DNA of 64,000 nt from Conexibacter woesei DSM 14684 (GTDB lineage: Bacteria > Actinomycetota > Thermoleophilia > Solirubrobacterales > Solirubrobacteraceae): contig NC_013739.1 of the NCBI RefSeq assembly GCF_000025265.1, positions 1,860,001-1,924,000 on the forward strand, in the 5' to 3' direction. Shown here in pieces: positions 1-7,882 of the stretch. The notes below the pieces were generated by a model, which saw only the letters and a list, made by a program, of their open reading frames with translations, was not told where the DNA came from and did no database searches. Position 1 is the stretch's first letter; every line of letters begins with the position of its first letter. A program made the position numbers and the translations under genes.

Positions 1-55
1 GACCGTCCGCGACGTCGCCGACGAGGCGCGCAAGCTGCTTCCGCAGCGGGACTGA
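1..55 (+). CDS. 3' end of an unidentified gene (partial)
   Basis: An open frame enters from the left edge and stops at TGA 53-55. Only 17 residues are visible (ending KLLPQRD), with helix-like composition and the C/G-rich third positions of a real gene here. Too little remains to name the product. It runs toward the rhomboid gene, which has its own -10-like element, so the two are probably separate transcription units. Confidence 0.45.
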   Translation, partial: TVRDVADEARKLLPQRD

Positions 56-126
56 GCGGCCCGCGCCGCACCGCGGAAACCGCCCTCAGCAACGCGAAAG
101 GTCCGGCTGCTAGCGTCCGCTCGGCC

Positions 127-951
127 ATGGCCACCTGTTACCGCCACCCCACGCGCGAGACGGGCGTCGCCTGCTCCAACTGCGGCCGCCCGATCTGCCC
201 CGACTGCATGACGCCGACGCCGGTCGGCATGCGCTGCCCCGAGTGCTCGCGCGAGAAGACGAAGGTCCACCGCGGCCCGGTGCGTCGTCCGACGACGGAG
301 CCGACGGCGACGTACGTCCTGATCGCGATCAGCGTGCTCGCCTACGTCGGCGAGCTGGCCTCGGGCGGGCGGATCAACGACGCCGGCGGGACGCTGTACG
401 AGAACGGTGTCCTGTGGGGGCCGTACATCGCGCAGAGAGACGAGATATGGCGGATGGTCACATCCGGCTTCCTGCACGCGAGCCTCTTCCACATCCTCTT
501 CAACATGTGGTTCATCTGGGTGCTCGGCAGGATGCTGGAGCCGGTGCTCGGGCACGTGCGCTTCGTGACGCTCTACTTCACCGCGCTGCTGTGCGGCTCG
601 TTCGCGGTGCTGCTGCTGGAGCCGACCGCCCCGACGATCGGCGCCTCCGGCGCGGCGTTCGGCCTGCTCGGAGCCGCGATCGTCGAGGCGCGTGCGCGCG
701 GACTCGACCTGTGGGCGTCCGGCCTCGCGCTCACGGCCGGCCTGAACTTCCTGATCACGTTCACGCTCCCCGGCATCTCGATCGGCGGCCATGTCGGCGG
801 CTTCCTCGGCGGCCTGCTCGTCGCGGTGATCTACCAGCAGGGCGACCGCATGCGCCTCCCGCGCGCCGCGACCCTCGGGGCGTGCATCGCGATCGCGGTC
901 CTGGCAGTGCTCGGCGGCGTCGCCGTCGCGGGCAGCAGAGGCCTGATGTAG
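127..951 (+). CDS. Rhomboid family intramembrane serine protease with N-terminal zinc-binding segment
   Basis: Polytopic membrane protease of 274 aa that would cleave transmembrane substrates within the bilayer. Residues 1-45 form a cysteine/histidine-rich B-box-like zinc segment (CSNCGRPICPDC then CPEC), a common N-terminal addition in actinobacterial rhomboids. About six membrane helices follow. The catalytic dyad is visible: Ser174 in GASGAAFG and His222 in GGHVGG, and the HxxxN-type oxyanion region lies in SLFHILFNMWF. There is no Shine-Dalgarno before ATG 127; instead a TAGCGT hexamer lies at 111-116, 10 bp upstream, suggesting a leaderless message. A strong hairpin at 1026-1052 ends the unit against the convergent gene. 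Confidence 0.93.
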   Translation: MATCYRHPTRETGVACSNCGRPICPDCMTPTPVGMRCPECSREKTKVHRGPVRRPTTEPTATYVLIAISVLAYVGELASGGRINDAGGTLYENGVLWGPYIAQRDEIWRMVTSGFLHASLFHILFNMWFIWVLGRMLEPVLGHVRFVTLYFTALLCGSFAVLLLEPTAPTIGASGAAFGLLGAAIVEARARGLDLWASGLALTAGLNFLITFTLPGISIGGHVGGFLGGLLVAVIYQQGDRMRLPRAATLGACIAIAVLAVLGGVAVAGSRGLM

Positions 952-1025
952 GCGGCCCGCTCGCCGCTCGGGCCGCCCGCCGCCGCCGCTCGCGCCGCCC
1001 GCCGCCCGCACCGCCCATCAACGCA

Positions 1026-1052
1026 GCGCGCCCGCGGGATCCGCGGGCGCGC
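1026..1052. terminator. Bidirectional terminator hairpin between convergent genes
   Basis: Perfect 12-bp stem (1026-1037 with 1041-1052) and a 3-nt loop, lying between the stop of the rhomboid gene and the stop of the convergent secreted-protein gene. There is no T-run on either side, as is usual in very GC-rich genomes, so termination is inferred from structure and location. Confidence 0.6.
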
Positions 1053-1080
1053 GTGGTGCGTCTCTGTCAGACCTGGTCCG

Positions 1081-1821
1081 CTACGGGCGGCAGCTGATGA
1101 AGCCGGTGGTGCTCGTCGGACTGCCGGTGCCGCTTCGGAACGAGAAGCTGCCGCCGATCGGGGCTCTGCCGCCGCTCGGGCATCTCTTCGCCTCGATGAA
1201 GCCGCGCTTTCTGCCTCTGACCGTGCGCGTCGCGCCGACCGTCGTGTTGAATCTCTTGAGCACGGCGAACCAGCCGTCGGAGATCTCCTGCAGCGTGTCC
1301 GGCACGTTCGCCGTCAGGCGGTAGCCGTATCTGCCGCTCGTCTTGACGAGCGGCGCGTCGAACGCCTCACTGATCAGGACCGGATTGGTCGCGTAGATGT
1401 GGACGGTCAGGCTCTTGCCGCCCGCGCCGTTGAAGATCGTGACTCTGCCGGGGACGTTGTAGACGTCCGCGTTCGGGACGTCGGCGCGCAGCGAGCCCTT
1501 GCCGACCTGCGAGCCCTTCGGACAGCTGGTGAATCTGCCGCGCTTCGCGTTGATCTGCGCGGCGGTGCACGACGGGAACAGCTTGCCGTTGTGGACCGCG
1601 TTGTTGGGGAAGTCCAGGACCGCCTTCGCCACCGTCGGCTGCTCGCCGGCGGCAGGCGTGATCGTGAACGCGATCGACAGGTCGAGAGGGGTCCCGACCG
1701 GCCCCTTGTTCGGCGAGATCTTTCCGGTTATCCCGGATTCCGCGGCCATCGCCGCGGGGGCGGTGGCGAGCAGCAGCGCCGAGGCTGCGGCGAGGGAAAG
1801 GATGCGACCTCTTGATGACAT
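1081..1821 (-). CDS. Secreted protein of unknown function, paralog A
   Basis: Predicted exported protein of 246 aa. ATG 1821 was chosen because it places a classical signal peptide (residues about 1-27, LALLLATAPAAMAA-like core ending AMA|AE) at the N-terminus; the frame is open 33 codons further upstream but that part has no signal character. The mature part starts ITGKISPNKGPVG and contains two cysteines in FPSCTAAQ and RFTSCPKGSQVG, a motif I know from many unnamed exported proteins of Solirubrobacterales. It is followed by the gene's paralog upstream on the same strand (1987-2742), to which it aligns along the whole length. No enzyme motif is visible; a beta-rich surface protein is plausible. 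Confidence 0.8.
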   Translation of the reverse strand: MSSRGRILSLAAASALLLATAPAAMAAESGITGKISPNKGPVGTPLDLSIAFTITPAAGEQPTVAKAVLDFPNNAVHNGKLFPSCTAAQINAKRGRFTSCPKGSQVGKGSLRADVPNADVYNVPGRVTIFNGAGGKSLTVHIYATNPVLISEAFDAPLVKTSGRYGYRLTANVPDTLQEISDGWFAVLKRFNTTVGATRTVRGRKRGFIEAKRCPSGGRAPIGGSFSFRSGTGSPTSTTGFISCRP

Positions 1822-1935
1822 GAGGCGATGGTAAACGAGCGTGTACCAGCCCGTAAAGGCCCAACCGGCCGGGTGTCGGAGGGTGAACACACTGCGGCCG
1901 GACACCGAAACTCTGGCCATCGAGGAACGTTGCCG

Positions 1936-1964
1936 CCGGGCGGAGGAGCGATTCCTCCGCCCGG
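1936..1964 (-). terminator. Terminator hairpin after paralog B
   Basis: A 12-bp perfect stem (1936-1947 with 1953-1964) and 5-nt loop sits 22 bp past the stop codon of paralog B, between the two tandem paralogs. It would separate their transcripts. No T-run. Confidence 0.55.
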
Positions 1965-1986
1965 ACGGCGAAGCTGCGTGAGTCGC

Positions 1987-2742
1987 CTAGCGACGGCAGG
2001 CGATCGAGCCCTCGGCGGAGGTCGGACCCTCGCCGTGGCCTGCGCGGAAGTCGAACGTGCCGGCGATCGGCACTCTCAGCGCTCTCGGGCAGAGCGTCGT
2101 CGACTCGAGGTAGCCGCGTCTTCTGCCTCTGATGACGCGCGTCGCGCCTATCGTCGAGGTCACTCTCTTCTCGACCGCGAACCAGCCGTCAGAGATCTCC
2201 TGCAGGGAGTCCGGAAGCACGAAGTCGACCTTGTAGCCGTATCTGCCGCCGACTCTCTGGATCGTCCCCGAGAACGCCTCGCTGATGAGGACCGGGTTGG
2301 TCGCGTAGACGTGGATCGTGACCTTGTTCGCGCCGCCATTGAAGATCGTCAGCGTCGCGGGGACGTTGAAGACGTCCGCGTTCGGCACGTCGGCGAGCAC
2401 TCTGCCGCCGCCGATTCTCGACCCGGCCGGGCAGCTCGTGAATCTGCCGCGCTTGGCGTTGATCGCCTCGGCGGTGCAGACCGGGAAGATCGCGCCGTTC
2501 GGTCTCGCGTTGTTGGGGAACATCAGCGTGACGCGGTTGAGCGTCGGCTGCTCGCCGTCGGTCGTCGGCGTGATCGTGAAGCCGATGTTCAGCGTGAACG
2601 GCGAGCCGATCGGTCCCTTGTTCGGACTGATCGAGCCGGTGATCGCGGATGTGGCGGCCAGCGCCGATGGCGCCGTGGCGAGCAGCAGGGCCGCCGCTGC
2701 TGCGGCCGCGAGACCGCGACCGGTACGTGAGATGGAGGGCAT
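1987..2742 (-). CDS. Secreted protein of unknown function, paralog B
   Basis: Predicted exported protein of 251 aa, tandem paralog of the gene at 1081-1821. Signal peptide in residues about 1-30 (poly-Ala/Leu core, ends SALA|AT). The mature start ITGSISPNKGPIG, the paired cysteines (FPVCTAEAI and RFTSCPAGSRIG), the block VFNVPATLTIFNGG, the block HVYATNPVLISEAF and the block LPDSLQEISDGWFAVEKR are all shared with paralog A. A further Cys near residue 220 (TTLCPRA) also has a counterpart (EAKRCPSG), as does the final ISCRP/IACRR, giving four conserved cysteines and probably two disulfides. Function unknown. Rich in AGA arginine codons. Confidence 0.82.
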   Translation of the reverse strand: MPSISRTGRGLAAAAAAALLLATAPSALAATSAITGSISPNKGPIGSPFTLNIGFTITPTTDGEQPTLNRVTLMFPNNARPNGAIFPVCTAEAINAKRGRFTSCPAGSRIGGGRVLADVPNADVFNVPATLTIFNGGANKVTIHVYATNPVLISEAFSGTIQRVGGRYGYKVDFVLPDSLQEISDGWFAVEKRVTSTIGATRVIRGRRRGYLESTTLCPRALRVPIAGTFDFRAGHGEGPTSAEGSIACRR

Positions 2743-2829
2743 CCACCTACCATAAACAGGGGCGTTCCTACTTGTCCAGTTGGAACCCGCGCGCGCGAGC
2801 GAGCGCGGACGCGCCAGCGGCGAACGCGG

Positions 2830-3720
2830 TCAGAGCTCGACCGTCAACGGCGCCGACGGCGCCTCCGGCACGGCCTCCGGATGGAGGATGTGCGCCATCA
2901 GCTCGAGACCGTCGACGAGCCGCGGACCAGGGCGGGAGAAGTACGCCGAGGCGTCGACGGCGACGACCTCGCCGGCGCCGAGCCCAGCCAGCCGGTCGCC
3001 GAAGCGGTGCGCCTCCTCCAGCGCGCGCGGCGCGTCGTAGCCGCAGGGCATCACGACCACGACGTCGGGCGCGGCGGCGGCGACCTCCTCCCAGGCGCGC
3101 CGCTCGGAGTGCTCGCCGGCCATCCCGAGCAGGTCGATCCCGCCCGCGTACTCGATCAGCTGCGGCGTCCAGTGGCCTGCGACGTAGACCGGTTCGAGCC
3201 ATTCGAGCGCGGCTACCTTCAACGGCGGACGGTCGCGCACGGCGAGCCGGACGCGGTCGATCCGCGCGGCGGCGTCGGCGATCAGGTCGACGCCGGCGTC
3301 TCTGCGGCCGGTCGCCTCCGCGAGCGTGCGCACGTCGCCGAGGACCTCGCCGAGCGTGCGCGGGTCGAGCGAGATGACGCGCGGTCTGCTGTCGATCTGC
3401 TCGGCGACCGCGCGCACGTCCTCGACGGAGACGGCGCAGACGGCGCAGAGCGCCTGCGTCACGATCAGGTCGGGCTGCAGTTCGTGCAGCGCCGCCGCGT
3501 CCAGCTCGTAGATCGCCTCGCCCTGCTCGGTGCGGGCGCGGACGGCGGCGTCGATCTGACCCGCGGTCAGCCCGGACGGGAGCGCGTCGCGCGTGACCTT
3601 CGGCAGCGCGAGCGCGGCCGGCGGGTGGTCGCACTCGTGCGTGACGGCGATAACCTCGGAGTCGAGGCCGAGCGCGAACAGCAGCTCGGTCGCGGACGGG
3701 ACGAGGCTCACGATGCGCAT
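2830..3720 (-). CDS. Helical-backbone metal/cobalamin-binding protein (BtuF-like) without signal peptide
   Basis: 296-aa protein of the periplasmic-binding-protein class III (BtuF/FecB-like) fold: MRIVSLVPSATE start, then LQPDLIVTQ, YVAGHWTPQLIEYAGG and PDVVVVMPCGYD. Start ATG 3720 matches the usual first residues of the family. It has no signal peptide or lipobox and no permease or ATPase gene nearby, so it is unlikely to be an ordinary ABC-transporter component. Conserved-looking residues HECDHP (near 28) and QALCAVCAV (near 120) could bind a metal or corrin; that is inference. It is divergent from the dehydratase gene with only 12 bp between the start codons. Confidence 0.75.
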   Translation of the reverse strand: MRIVSLVPSATELLFALGLDSEVIAVTHECDHPPAALALPKVTRDALPSGLTAGQIDAAVRARTEQGEAIYELDAAALHELQPDLIVTQALCAVCAVSVEDVRAVAEQIDSRPRVISLDPRTLGEVLGDVRTLAEATGRRDAGVDLIADAAARIDRVRLAVRDRPPLKVAALEWLEPVYVAGHWTPQLIEYAGGIDLLGMAGEHSERRAWEEVAAAAPDVVVVMPCGYDAPRALEEAHRFGDRLAGLGAGEVVAVDASAYFSRPGPRLVDGLELMAHILHPEAVPEAPSAPLTVEL

Positions 3721-3732
3721 GGGAGACACGAT

Positions 3733-4014
3733 ATGCCACGACTGAGTGAGAGCGAGATCGCGCAGCGGCTGGAGGGCGGCGCGTGGCGGCGTGACGGGGA
3801 GGCGATCGTGCGTGACCTGACGTTCCCGGACTTCGTCGCGGCGATCGCGTTCGTCGATCGCGTCGCCGCGCAGGCGGAGGCGGAGAACCACCACCCCGAC
3901 ATCCTCGTGCACGGCTGGAACAAGGTGCGGCTGACGCTCTCGACGCACAGCGAGGGGGGTCTGACGCCGGCCGACTTCGCGCTGGCGCGGCAGTTCGACG
4001 CGCTCGCTCCCTGA
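3733..4014 (+). CDS. Pterin-4a-carbinolamine dehydratase
   Basis: 93-aa protein (PhhB/PCD/DCoH family) that dehydrates 4a-hydroxytetrahydropterin during pterin recycling. The family pattern is complete: LSESEIAQRL start, FPDFVAAIAFVDRVA helix, active-site AENHHPDI, then VRLTLSTHSEGGLTPADFALA. Start ATG 3733 has a GGGAGA Shine-Dalgarno 6-11 bp upstream. No phenylalanine hydroxylase is in the window, so the pterin partner is unknown. A 24-bp tandem duplication covers the last codons and stop. Confidence 0.9.
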   Translation: MPRLSESEIAQRLEGGAWRRDGEAIVRDLTFPDFVAAIAFVDRVAAQAEAENHHPDILVHGWNKVRLTLSTHSEGGLTPADFALARQFDALAP

Positions 4015-4043
4015 CCGCGCGACGCGCTCGCTCCCTGACCGCG
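3996..4043 (+). repeat. 24-bp perfect tandem duplication across a stop codon
   Basis: Two identical 24-bp units (3996-4019 and 4020-4043). The first contains the last five codons and TGA of the dehydratase gene; the second repeats them out of coding context. Reads as a recent replication-slippage duplication. Confidence 0.85.
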
Positions 4044-4174
4044 TAAAACCGCACCAGGGTGCACGAAAGCTCCAAACGCGCTACGTTTCATTTCACACAA
4101 CCGCATCACGGTCTGAGAGGAGCCGGCGGTTGGGTGGAGGAGGAGCGTGGTGGGCTAGGTGGGTCCGCCTGCAA

Positions 4175-4210
4175 CACGAAGCCGGCCCGCTTGCGCGGGC
4201 CGGTTTCGTG
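4175..4210 (+). terminator. Strong hairpin (terminator or sRNA end)
   Basis: 16-bp stem with one G-T wobble and a 4-nt TTGC loop, centre GCCGGCCCGC/GCGGGCCGG. It is followed by CTTCTGG, not a long T-run. It is the most stable structure between the dehydratase and the minus-strand dehydrogenase. Confidence 0.55.
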
Positions 4211-4231
4211 CTTCTGGGAGGAGGTGCTGCT

Positions 4232-4294
4232 GTGAGGTACGTCGCATCTCGAAGTATGCGTCGGCCACCTGAAGCGGTCCTAAGCCAGCCCTGA
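4232..4294 (+). CDS. Possible 20-aa small ORF
   Basis: GTG 4232 preceded by GGGAGGAGG at good distance, coding 20 residues (starts VRYVASRSM, ends LSQP) before TGA. Supported only by the ribosome-binding site; composition is uninformative and it may not be translated. Confidence 0.2.
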   Translation: MRYVASRSMRRPPEAVLSQP

Positions 4295-4322
4295 GAGTCC
4301 TCTCATACCTCCCTGAACCTCG

Positions 4323-5120
4323 TCAGCTGTAGTCGTGGAAGCCCTTGCCGGTCTTCTTGCCGAGGTCTCCGGCGGCGACGAGCGCCTCCACGCGCGCGGG
4401 GATCTTGGCGCCGATCGCCTCGCCGATCGCCTTCGAGACGTCGAGGCCGACGTAGTCGAGCAGCGCGAGCGGACCCATCGGGTGCCCGGCGCCGAGCTGC
4501 ATGCAGCGGTCGATCGAGGCCGGGTCCATGCTCGTCTCCTCGAGCAGGTCGACCGCGCTGAACAGGTACGGGAACAGCAGGCGGTTGACGACGAAGCCCG
4601 CGATGTCGGGGACCTCGACGGCCGTCTTGCCGAGCGCGGCGCACAGCTTGCGCGCGCGCTCGCGCACGTCGCCGTTGGCGTCCGGCGCGTACGCCAGCTC
4701 GATCAGGTCCATCTTCGGCACGGGGTTGAAGACGTGCAGCCCGACGAAGCGGTCGGCCTTTCCGGTCTCGCGCGCGAGGTCGGCGACCGACAGCGACGAC
4801 GTCGTCGTCGCCAGCACCGCGTCGCCGCCGGCGTGGCGTCCCAGCTCGCTGAGGACGCTGGCCTTCGTCGCGTGGTCCTCCGCGACGGCCTCGACGAGGA
4901 ACGTCGCCCCGGCCAGCCCGCTCAGCTCGCTGACGATCGTGACGCGGTCTGCGATCGGCTCCTCGCTGAGCTTGCCGGCCCACTTCGACACCATGCCGCG
5001 AGCGCGGTCGGCCGAGCGGTCCGAGCGCGCCCACAGGAGTACCTCGCCGTGCTGCGCTGCCGTCGCCGCCAAGCCGCACGCGATGGCACCTGAACCTGCG
5101 ATGCCCAGCCGTTCCTCCAC
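4323..5120 (-). CDS. 3-hydroxyacyl-CoA (3-hydroxybutyryl-CoA) dehydrogenase
   Basis: 265-aa NAD-dependent oxidoreductase converting 3-hydroxyacyl-CoA to 3-ketoacyl-CoA in fatty-acid or butyrate metabolism. N-terminal Rossmann fold with GSGAIACGLA; VEAVAEDHATKASVLSEL; catalytic-His motif HVFNPVPKMDLIEL; FVVNRLLFPYL; C-terminal GAGHPMGPLALLDYVGLDV and KTGKGFHDYS. GTG 5120 is the start: AAGGAG lies 7 nt upstream, and it gives the normal family N-terminus. Slightly shorter than the usual 280 aa. The frame stays open far upstream because of GC bias but that part is antisense to the GGDEF gene. No acyl-CoA neighbours are present. Confidence 0.9.
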   Translation of the reverse strand: MEERLGIAGSGAIACGLAATAAQHGEVLLWARSDRSADRARGMVSKWAGKLSEEPIADRVTIVSELSGLAGATFLVEAVAEDHATKASVLSELGRHAGGDAVLATTTSSLSVADLARETGKADRFVGLHVFNPVPKMDLIELAYAPDANGDVRERARKLCAALGKTAVEVPDIAGFVVNRLLFPYLFSAVDLLEETSMDPASIDRCMQLGAGHPMGPLALLDYVGLDVSKAIGEAIGAKIPARVEALVAAGDLGKKTGKGFHDYS

Positions 5121-5297
5121 GCCCTTGCTCCTTCGATCGTCTCGTAGAACGGCGCGTACAGTACGGGGCATCCGGCCGTTTCGGCGCCGGTAGGACGTGG
5201 TCGCACACGGGTCCCGCACGCACTTCCAGGCGCGCACACGCTCGGTGAAGCGAACCGGAATGGTCAAAAGTCGCGCGTCGCGGCCGATGTTCGGGGA

Positions 5298-7607
5298 GTG
5301 AAGTCGCAGAACGGCCCTACGCGCGTGAGCGCGCTCGTCCGCGAGGCGGTGCCGTTCGCGGTCGGCGCGGTGCTCGCGATCGCGCTCGTGCCGCTGTCCT
5401 CGCTGCGCGAGGCGTCGGCGACGTGGCAGCGCGTGCTCGTGCTCGTGGTGCTCGGCACCGCGATCGGCTGCGCGGTCCGCTGGCTCGTCGCGCACCTGCG
5501 TGCCGGGCAGGATGCGCTCCAGCACGCGCAGGAGCAGTTCCGGACCGCGTTCGAGGACGCGCCGATCGGGATCGCCCTGTTCACCGTCGACGGCCGCTTC
5601 ACCGAGGTCAACCGCGCCTTCTGCGAGATGGTCGGCGCGGAGCGCGGGCAGATCGTCGGGATCAGCGTGCTCGACCATGTCGCGCCCGCCGACCGGCCCG
5701 ACTCGCTCGCCGCCTTCCGCGCGCTCGTCGCCGGCGAGCGGACGACCTTCCACGCCGAGCAGCGCCTGCGCCGCGCCGACGGGCGCGAGGTCTGGTGTGC
5801 GCTGCGCGCCTCGCTCGTGCGTGACGGCGCCGGTGAGCCGTTGCACTTCATTGTCCAGATCGAGGACGTCAGCGCCCGCCGTCGCGCGGCCGAGGCGCTC
5901 GCCGAGGCGGAGGAGCGCTTCCGGCTCGCGTTCGAGGGGGCGCCGATCGGGATCGCGCTCGCCGACCTCGACGGCCGCTTCCTGCGCGTCAACGACGCGC
6001 TCTGCGAGATCACCGGCTACACCGAGGCGGAGCTGCTTGCGGCCAACGTCGACCTGCTCGGCCACTCCGACGCGGCCGACGCCGAGGCCGAGCACGTCGA
6101 CCGGCTGATGCGCGGCGAGATCCGCTCCTACCGCCTGGAGCGCCGGATCGTCCACGCGACCGGCCGCAGCGTCTGGGTCAGCCTCAGCGTCTCGCTCGTG
6201 CGCGACAGCTCCGGAGTGCCGCGCTACTGCATCAAGCAGCTGGAGGACATCTCGGACCGCAAGCGGTTCGAGGGCCAGCTCGCCTACCTCGCCGACCACG
6301 ACGCGCTGACGGGCCTCTACAACCGCCGCGCGTTCCAGCGCGAGCTGGAGCAGCGCACCAGCGAGGACGGCAGAGGCGGCGCGGTCGTGGTGATAGACCT
6401 CGACCACTTCAAGGACATCAACGACACGCTCGGCCACGCCGCAGGCGACGAGGTGATCGTGCGCGTCGCGCGGCTGCTCGCCAAGCGCCTGCGCAAGACC
6501 GACGTGCTCGGCCGGCTCGGCGGCGACGAGTTCGCGACGCTGCTGTCGGGCGTCTCGCGCGAGGAGGCGGAGGCGGTCATCGCCGAGCTGCTGAGAGTCG
6601 TGCGCGAGCAGTCGGTCGTCGTCGAGGGCGGCCATCCGATCGGGCTGACGGCGAGCGCCGGGATCGCGCTGTTCGAGGGCGACACCCCGCTGAGCGGCGA
6701 GGAGCTGCTCGTCAGCGCGGACATCGCGATGTACGACGCGAAGGAAGCCGGCCGCGACCGCCACGCGATCTCGGTCGAGACCGAGCAGCGCCAGGCGCAG
6801 ATGACCGAGCGGATGGCGTGGTCGCAGCGGATGCGCGACGCGCTCGAGCACGACGGCTTCGTGCTGTTCCAGCAGCCGGTCGTCGACCTCCGCACCGGGC
6901 TGCCGAAGTGCCACGAGCTGCTGCTGCGGATGCGCGGCGACGACGGCGAGCTGATCCCGCCGGCGGCGTTCCTGCCGATCGCGGAGCGCTCCGGGCTGAT
7001 CGCTGAGATCGACCGTTGGGTGACGCGCCGGGCGATCGCGACGATCGCGGCGCAGGAGGCTGCCGGGCGACCGCTGCGGCTCGCCGTCAACCTGTCGGGC
7101 GCGTCGGTCTCCGATCCGGGTCTGCTGGAGATCATCGAGGGCGATCTCGCGGCGATGGCGCCGCCGCCCGGCAGCCTCGTCTTCGAGGTGACCGAGACCG
7201 CCGCGATCGTCAACCTCGACCGGGCGCGCGCGTTCGCCGCGACGCTGGCGGAGCTGGGTTGCGAGCTGGCGCTCGACGACTTCGGCGCCGGCTTCGGCTC
7301 GTTCTACTACCTCAAGCGCCTGCCGTTCGACTACCTCAAGATCGACGGTGACTTCATCCGCCAGCTGACGTCGAGCCACGAGGACCAGCTCGTCGTGCGC
7401 GCGATCGTCGAGATCGCGCGCGGGCTCGGCAAGCGCACGGTCGCGGAGTTCGTCGGCGACGAGGCGACGCTGGAGCTGCTGCGCGAGCTGCGCGTCGACG
7501 ACGGCCAGGGCTTCCACCTCGGCAGACCTGCGCCGCTGGAGGACCTGATCGCGGCGCAGAACGCGGCGCCGCCCGCGGGCAGCTCCAGCACGCACGCCGC
7601 GGCGTGA
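5298..7607 (+). CDS. Membrane PAS-PAS-GGDEF-EAL cyclic-di-GMP signalling protein
   Basis: 769-aa protein with two N-terminal membrane helices (about 8-60), two tandem PAS domains (about 75-190 and 200-315, each with FEDAPIGIAL/FEGAPIGIAL and a C-terminal PAC strand), GGDEF domain (intact GGDEF at 408-412, so diguanylate cyclase activity is possible) and EAL domain (ExLxR at 540-544 as ELLLR, EVTETAAI, DDFGAGFGSFYYL, phosphodiesterase residues present). It could both make and break c-di-GMP. GTG 5298 is the start by default; no good Shine-Dalgarno is visible. Its 3' end overlaps the convergent DUF192 frame by 277 bp. Confidence 0.93.
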   Translation: MKSQNGPTRVSALVREAVPFAVGAVLAIALVPLSSLREASATWQRVLVLVVLGTAIGCAVRWLVAHLRAGQDALQHAQEQFRTAFEDAPIGIALFTVDGRFTEVNRAFCEMVGAERGQIVGISVLDHVAPADRPDSLAAFRALVAGERTTFHAEQRLRRADGREVWCALRASLVRDGAGEPLHFIVQIEDVSARRRAAEALAEAEERFRLAFEGAPIGIALADLDGRFLRVNDALCEITGYTEAELLAANVDLLGHSDAADAEAEHVDRLMRGEIRSYRLERRIVHATGRSVWVSLSVSLVRDSSGVPRYCIKQLEDISDRKRFEGQLAYLADHDALTGLYNRRAFQRELEQRTSEDGRGGAVVVIDLDHFKDINDTLGHAAGDEVIVRVARLLAKRLRKTDVLGRLGGDEFATLLSGVSREEAEAVIAELLRVVREQSVVVEGGHPIGLTASAGIALFEGDTPLSGEELLVSADIAMYDAKEAGRDRHAISVETEQRQAQMTERMAWSQRMRDALEHDGFVLFQQPVVDLRTGLPKCHELLLRMRGDDGELIPPAAFLPIAERSGLIAEIDRWVTRRAIATIAAQEAAGRPLRLAVNLSGASVSDPGLLEIIEGDLAAMAPPPGSLVFEVTETAAIVNLDRARAFAATLAELGCELALDDFGAGFGSFYYLKRLPFDYLKIDGDFIRQLTSSHEDQLVVRAIVEIARGLGKRTVAEFVGDEATLELLRELRVDDGQGFHLGRPAPLEDLIAAQNAAPPAGSSSTHAAA

Positions 7608-7882
7608 CAGCCGCGCAGCCGCCGCGGCGGCACGTCGCGATCGACCCGCACGACACGCCCGTCGCGGTCGATCCACACGAGGTCGAGCGCGAAGCGCATC
7701 CCGAAGGTGTGGATCGACCGCGTGCGCGGGAGCAGCAGCGCCACGCCCGCGACCTCGCGCGCGTCGAGGCCGGCGAGCCCGCGCAGGCGGGCGAACGGGG
7801 TGGAGGCGAGGCGCGCGTCGATGCCGGCGAGCGGCGGCTGGAGTGGGCGCCGCGGCAGGCGGCGCAAGCGGTAGGCGAGCAT
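7331..7882 (-). CDS. DUF192 family protein, overlapping the EAL gene in antisense
   Basis: 183-aa frame. Residues about 20-110 carry the DUF192 pattern: LRGLAGLD..., GVALLLPRTRSIHTFGMRFALD, VWIDRDGRVVRVD, and the closing ACVLELPAGGA. DUF192 proteins are small, often exported, with no settled function. Here no signal peptide is seen from ATG 7882. The domain ends near 7560, but no stop occurs until 7331, so the last roughly 75 residues are read from the antisense of the EAL gene. Either the natural stop was lost or the tail is tolerated. The gene lies 74 bp after the enolase-superfamily gene on the same strand. Confidence 0.65.
   Translation of the reverse strand: MLAYRLRRLPRRPLQPPLAGIDARLASTPFARLRGLAGLDAREVAGVALLLPRTRSIHTFGMRFALDLVWIDRDGRVVRVDRDVPPRRLRGCHAAACVLELPAGGAAFCAAIRSSSGAGLPRWKPWPSSTRSSRSSSSVASSPTNSATVRLPSPRAISTIARTTSWSSWLDVSWRMKSPSILR

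Larger units (their letters stand above)
4044..4322. other. Structured intergenic region, possible small RNA
   Basis: This gene-poor stretch holds an AT-richer segment (about 4044-4105), a purine-rich stretch (GGAGGAGGAG, GGTGGGCTAGGTGGG), a very strong hairpin (4175-4210) and then a GGGAGGAGG Shine-Dalgarno in front of a 20-codon GTG frame (4232-4294). I recognise no Rfam family. It could be a small RNA ending in the hairpin, or a leader-peptide gene. Confidence 0.35.
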
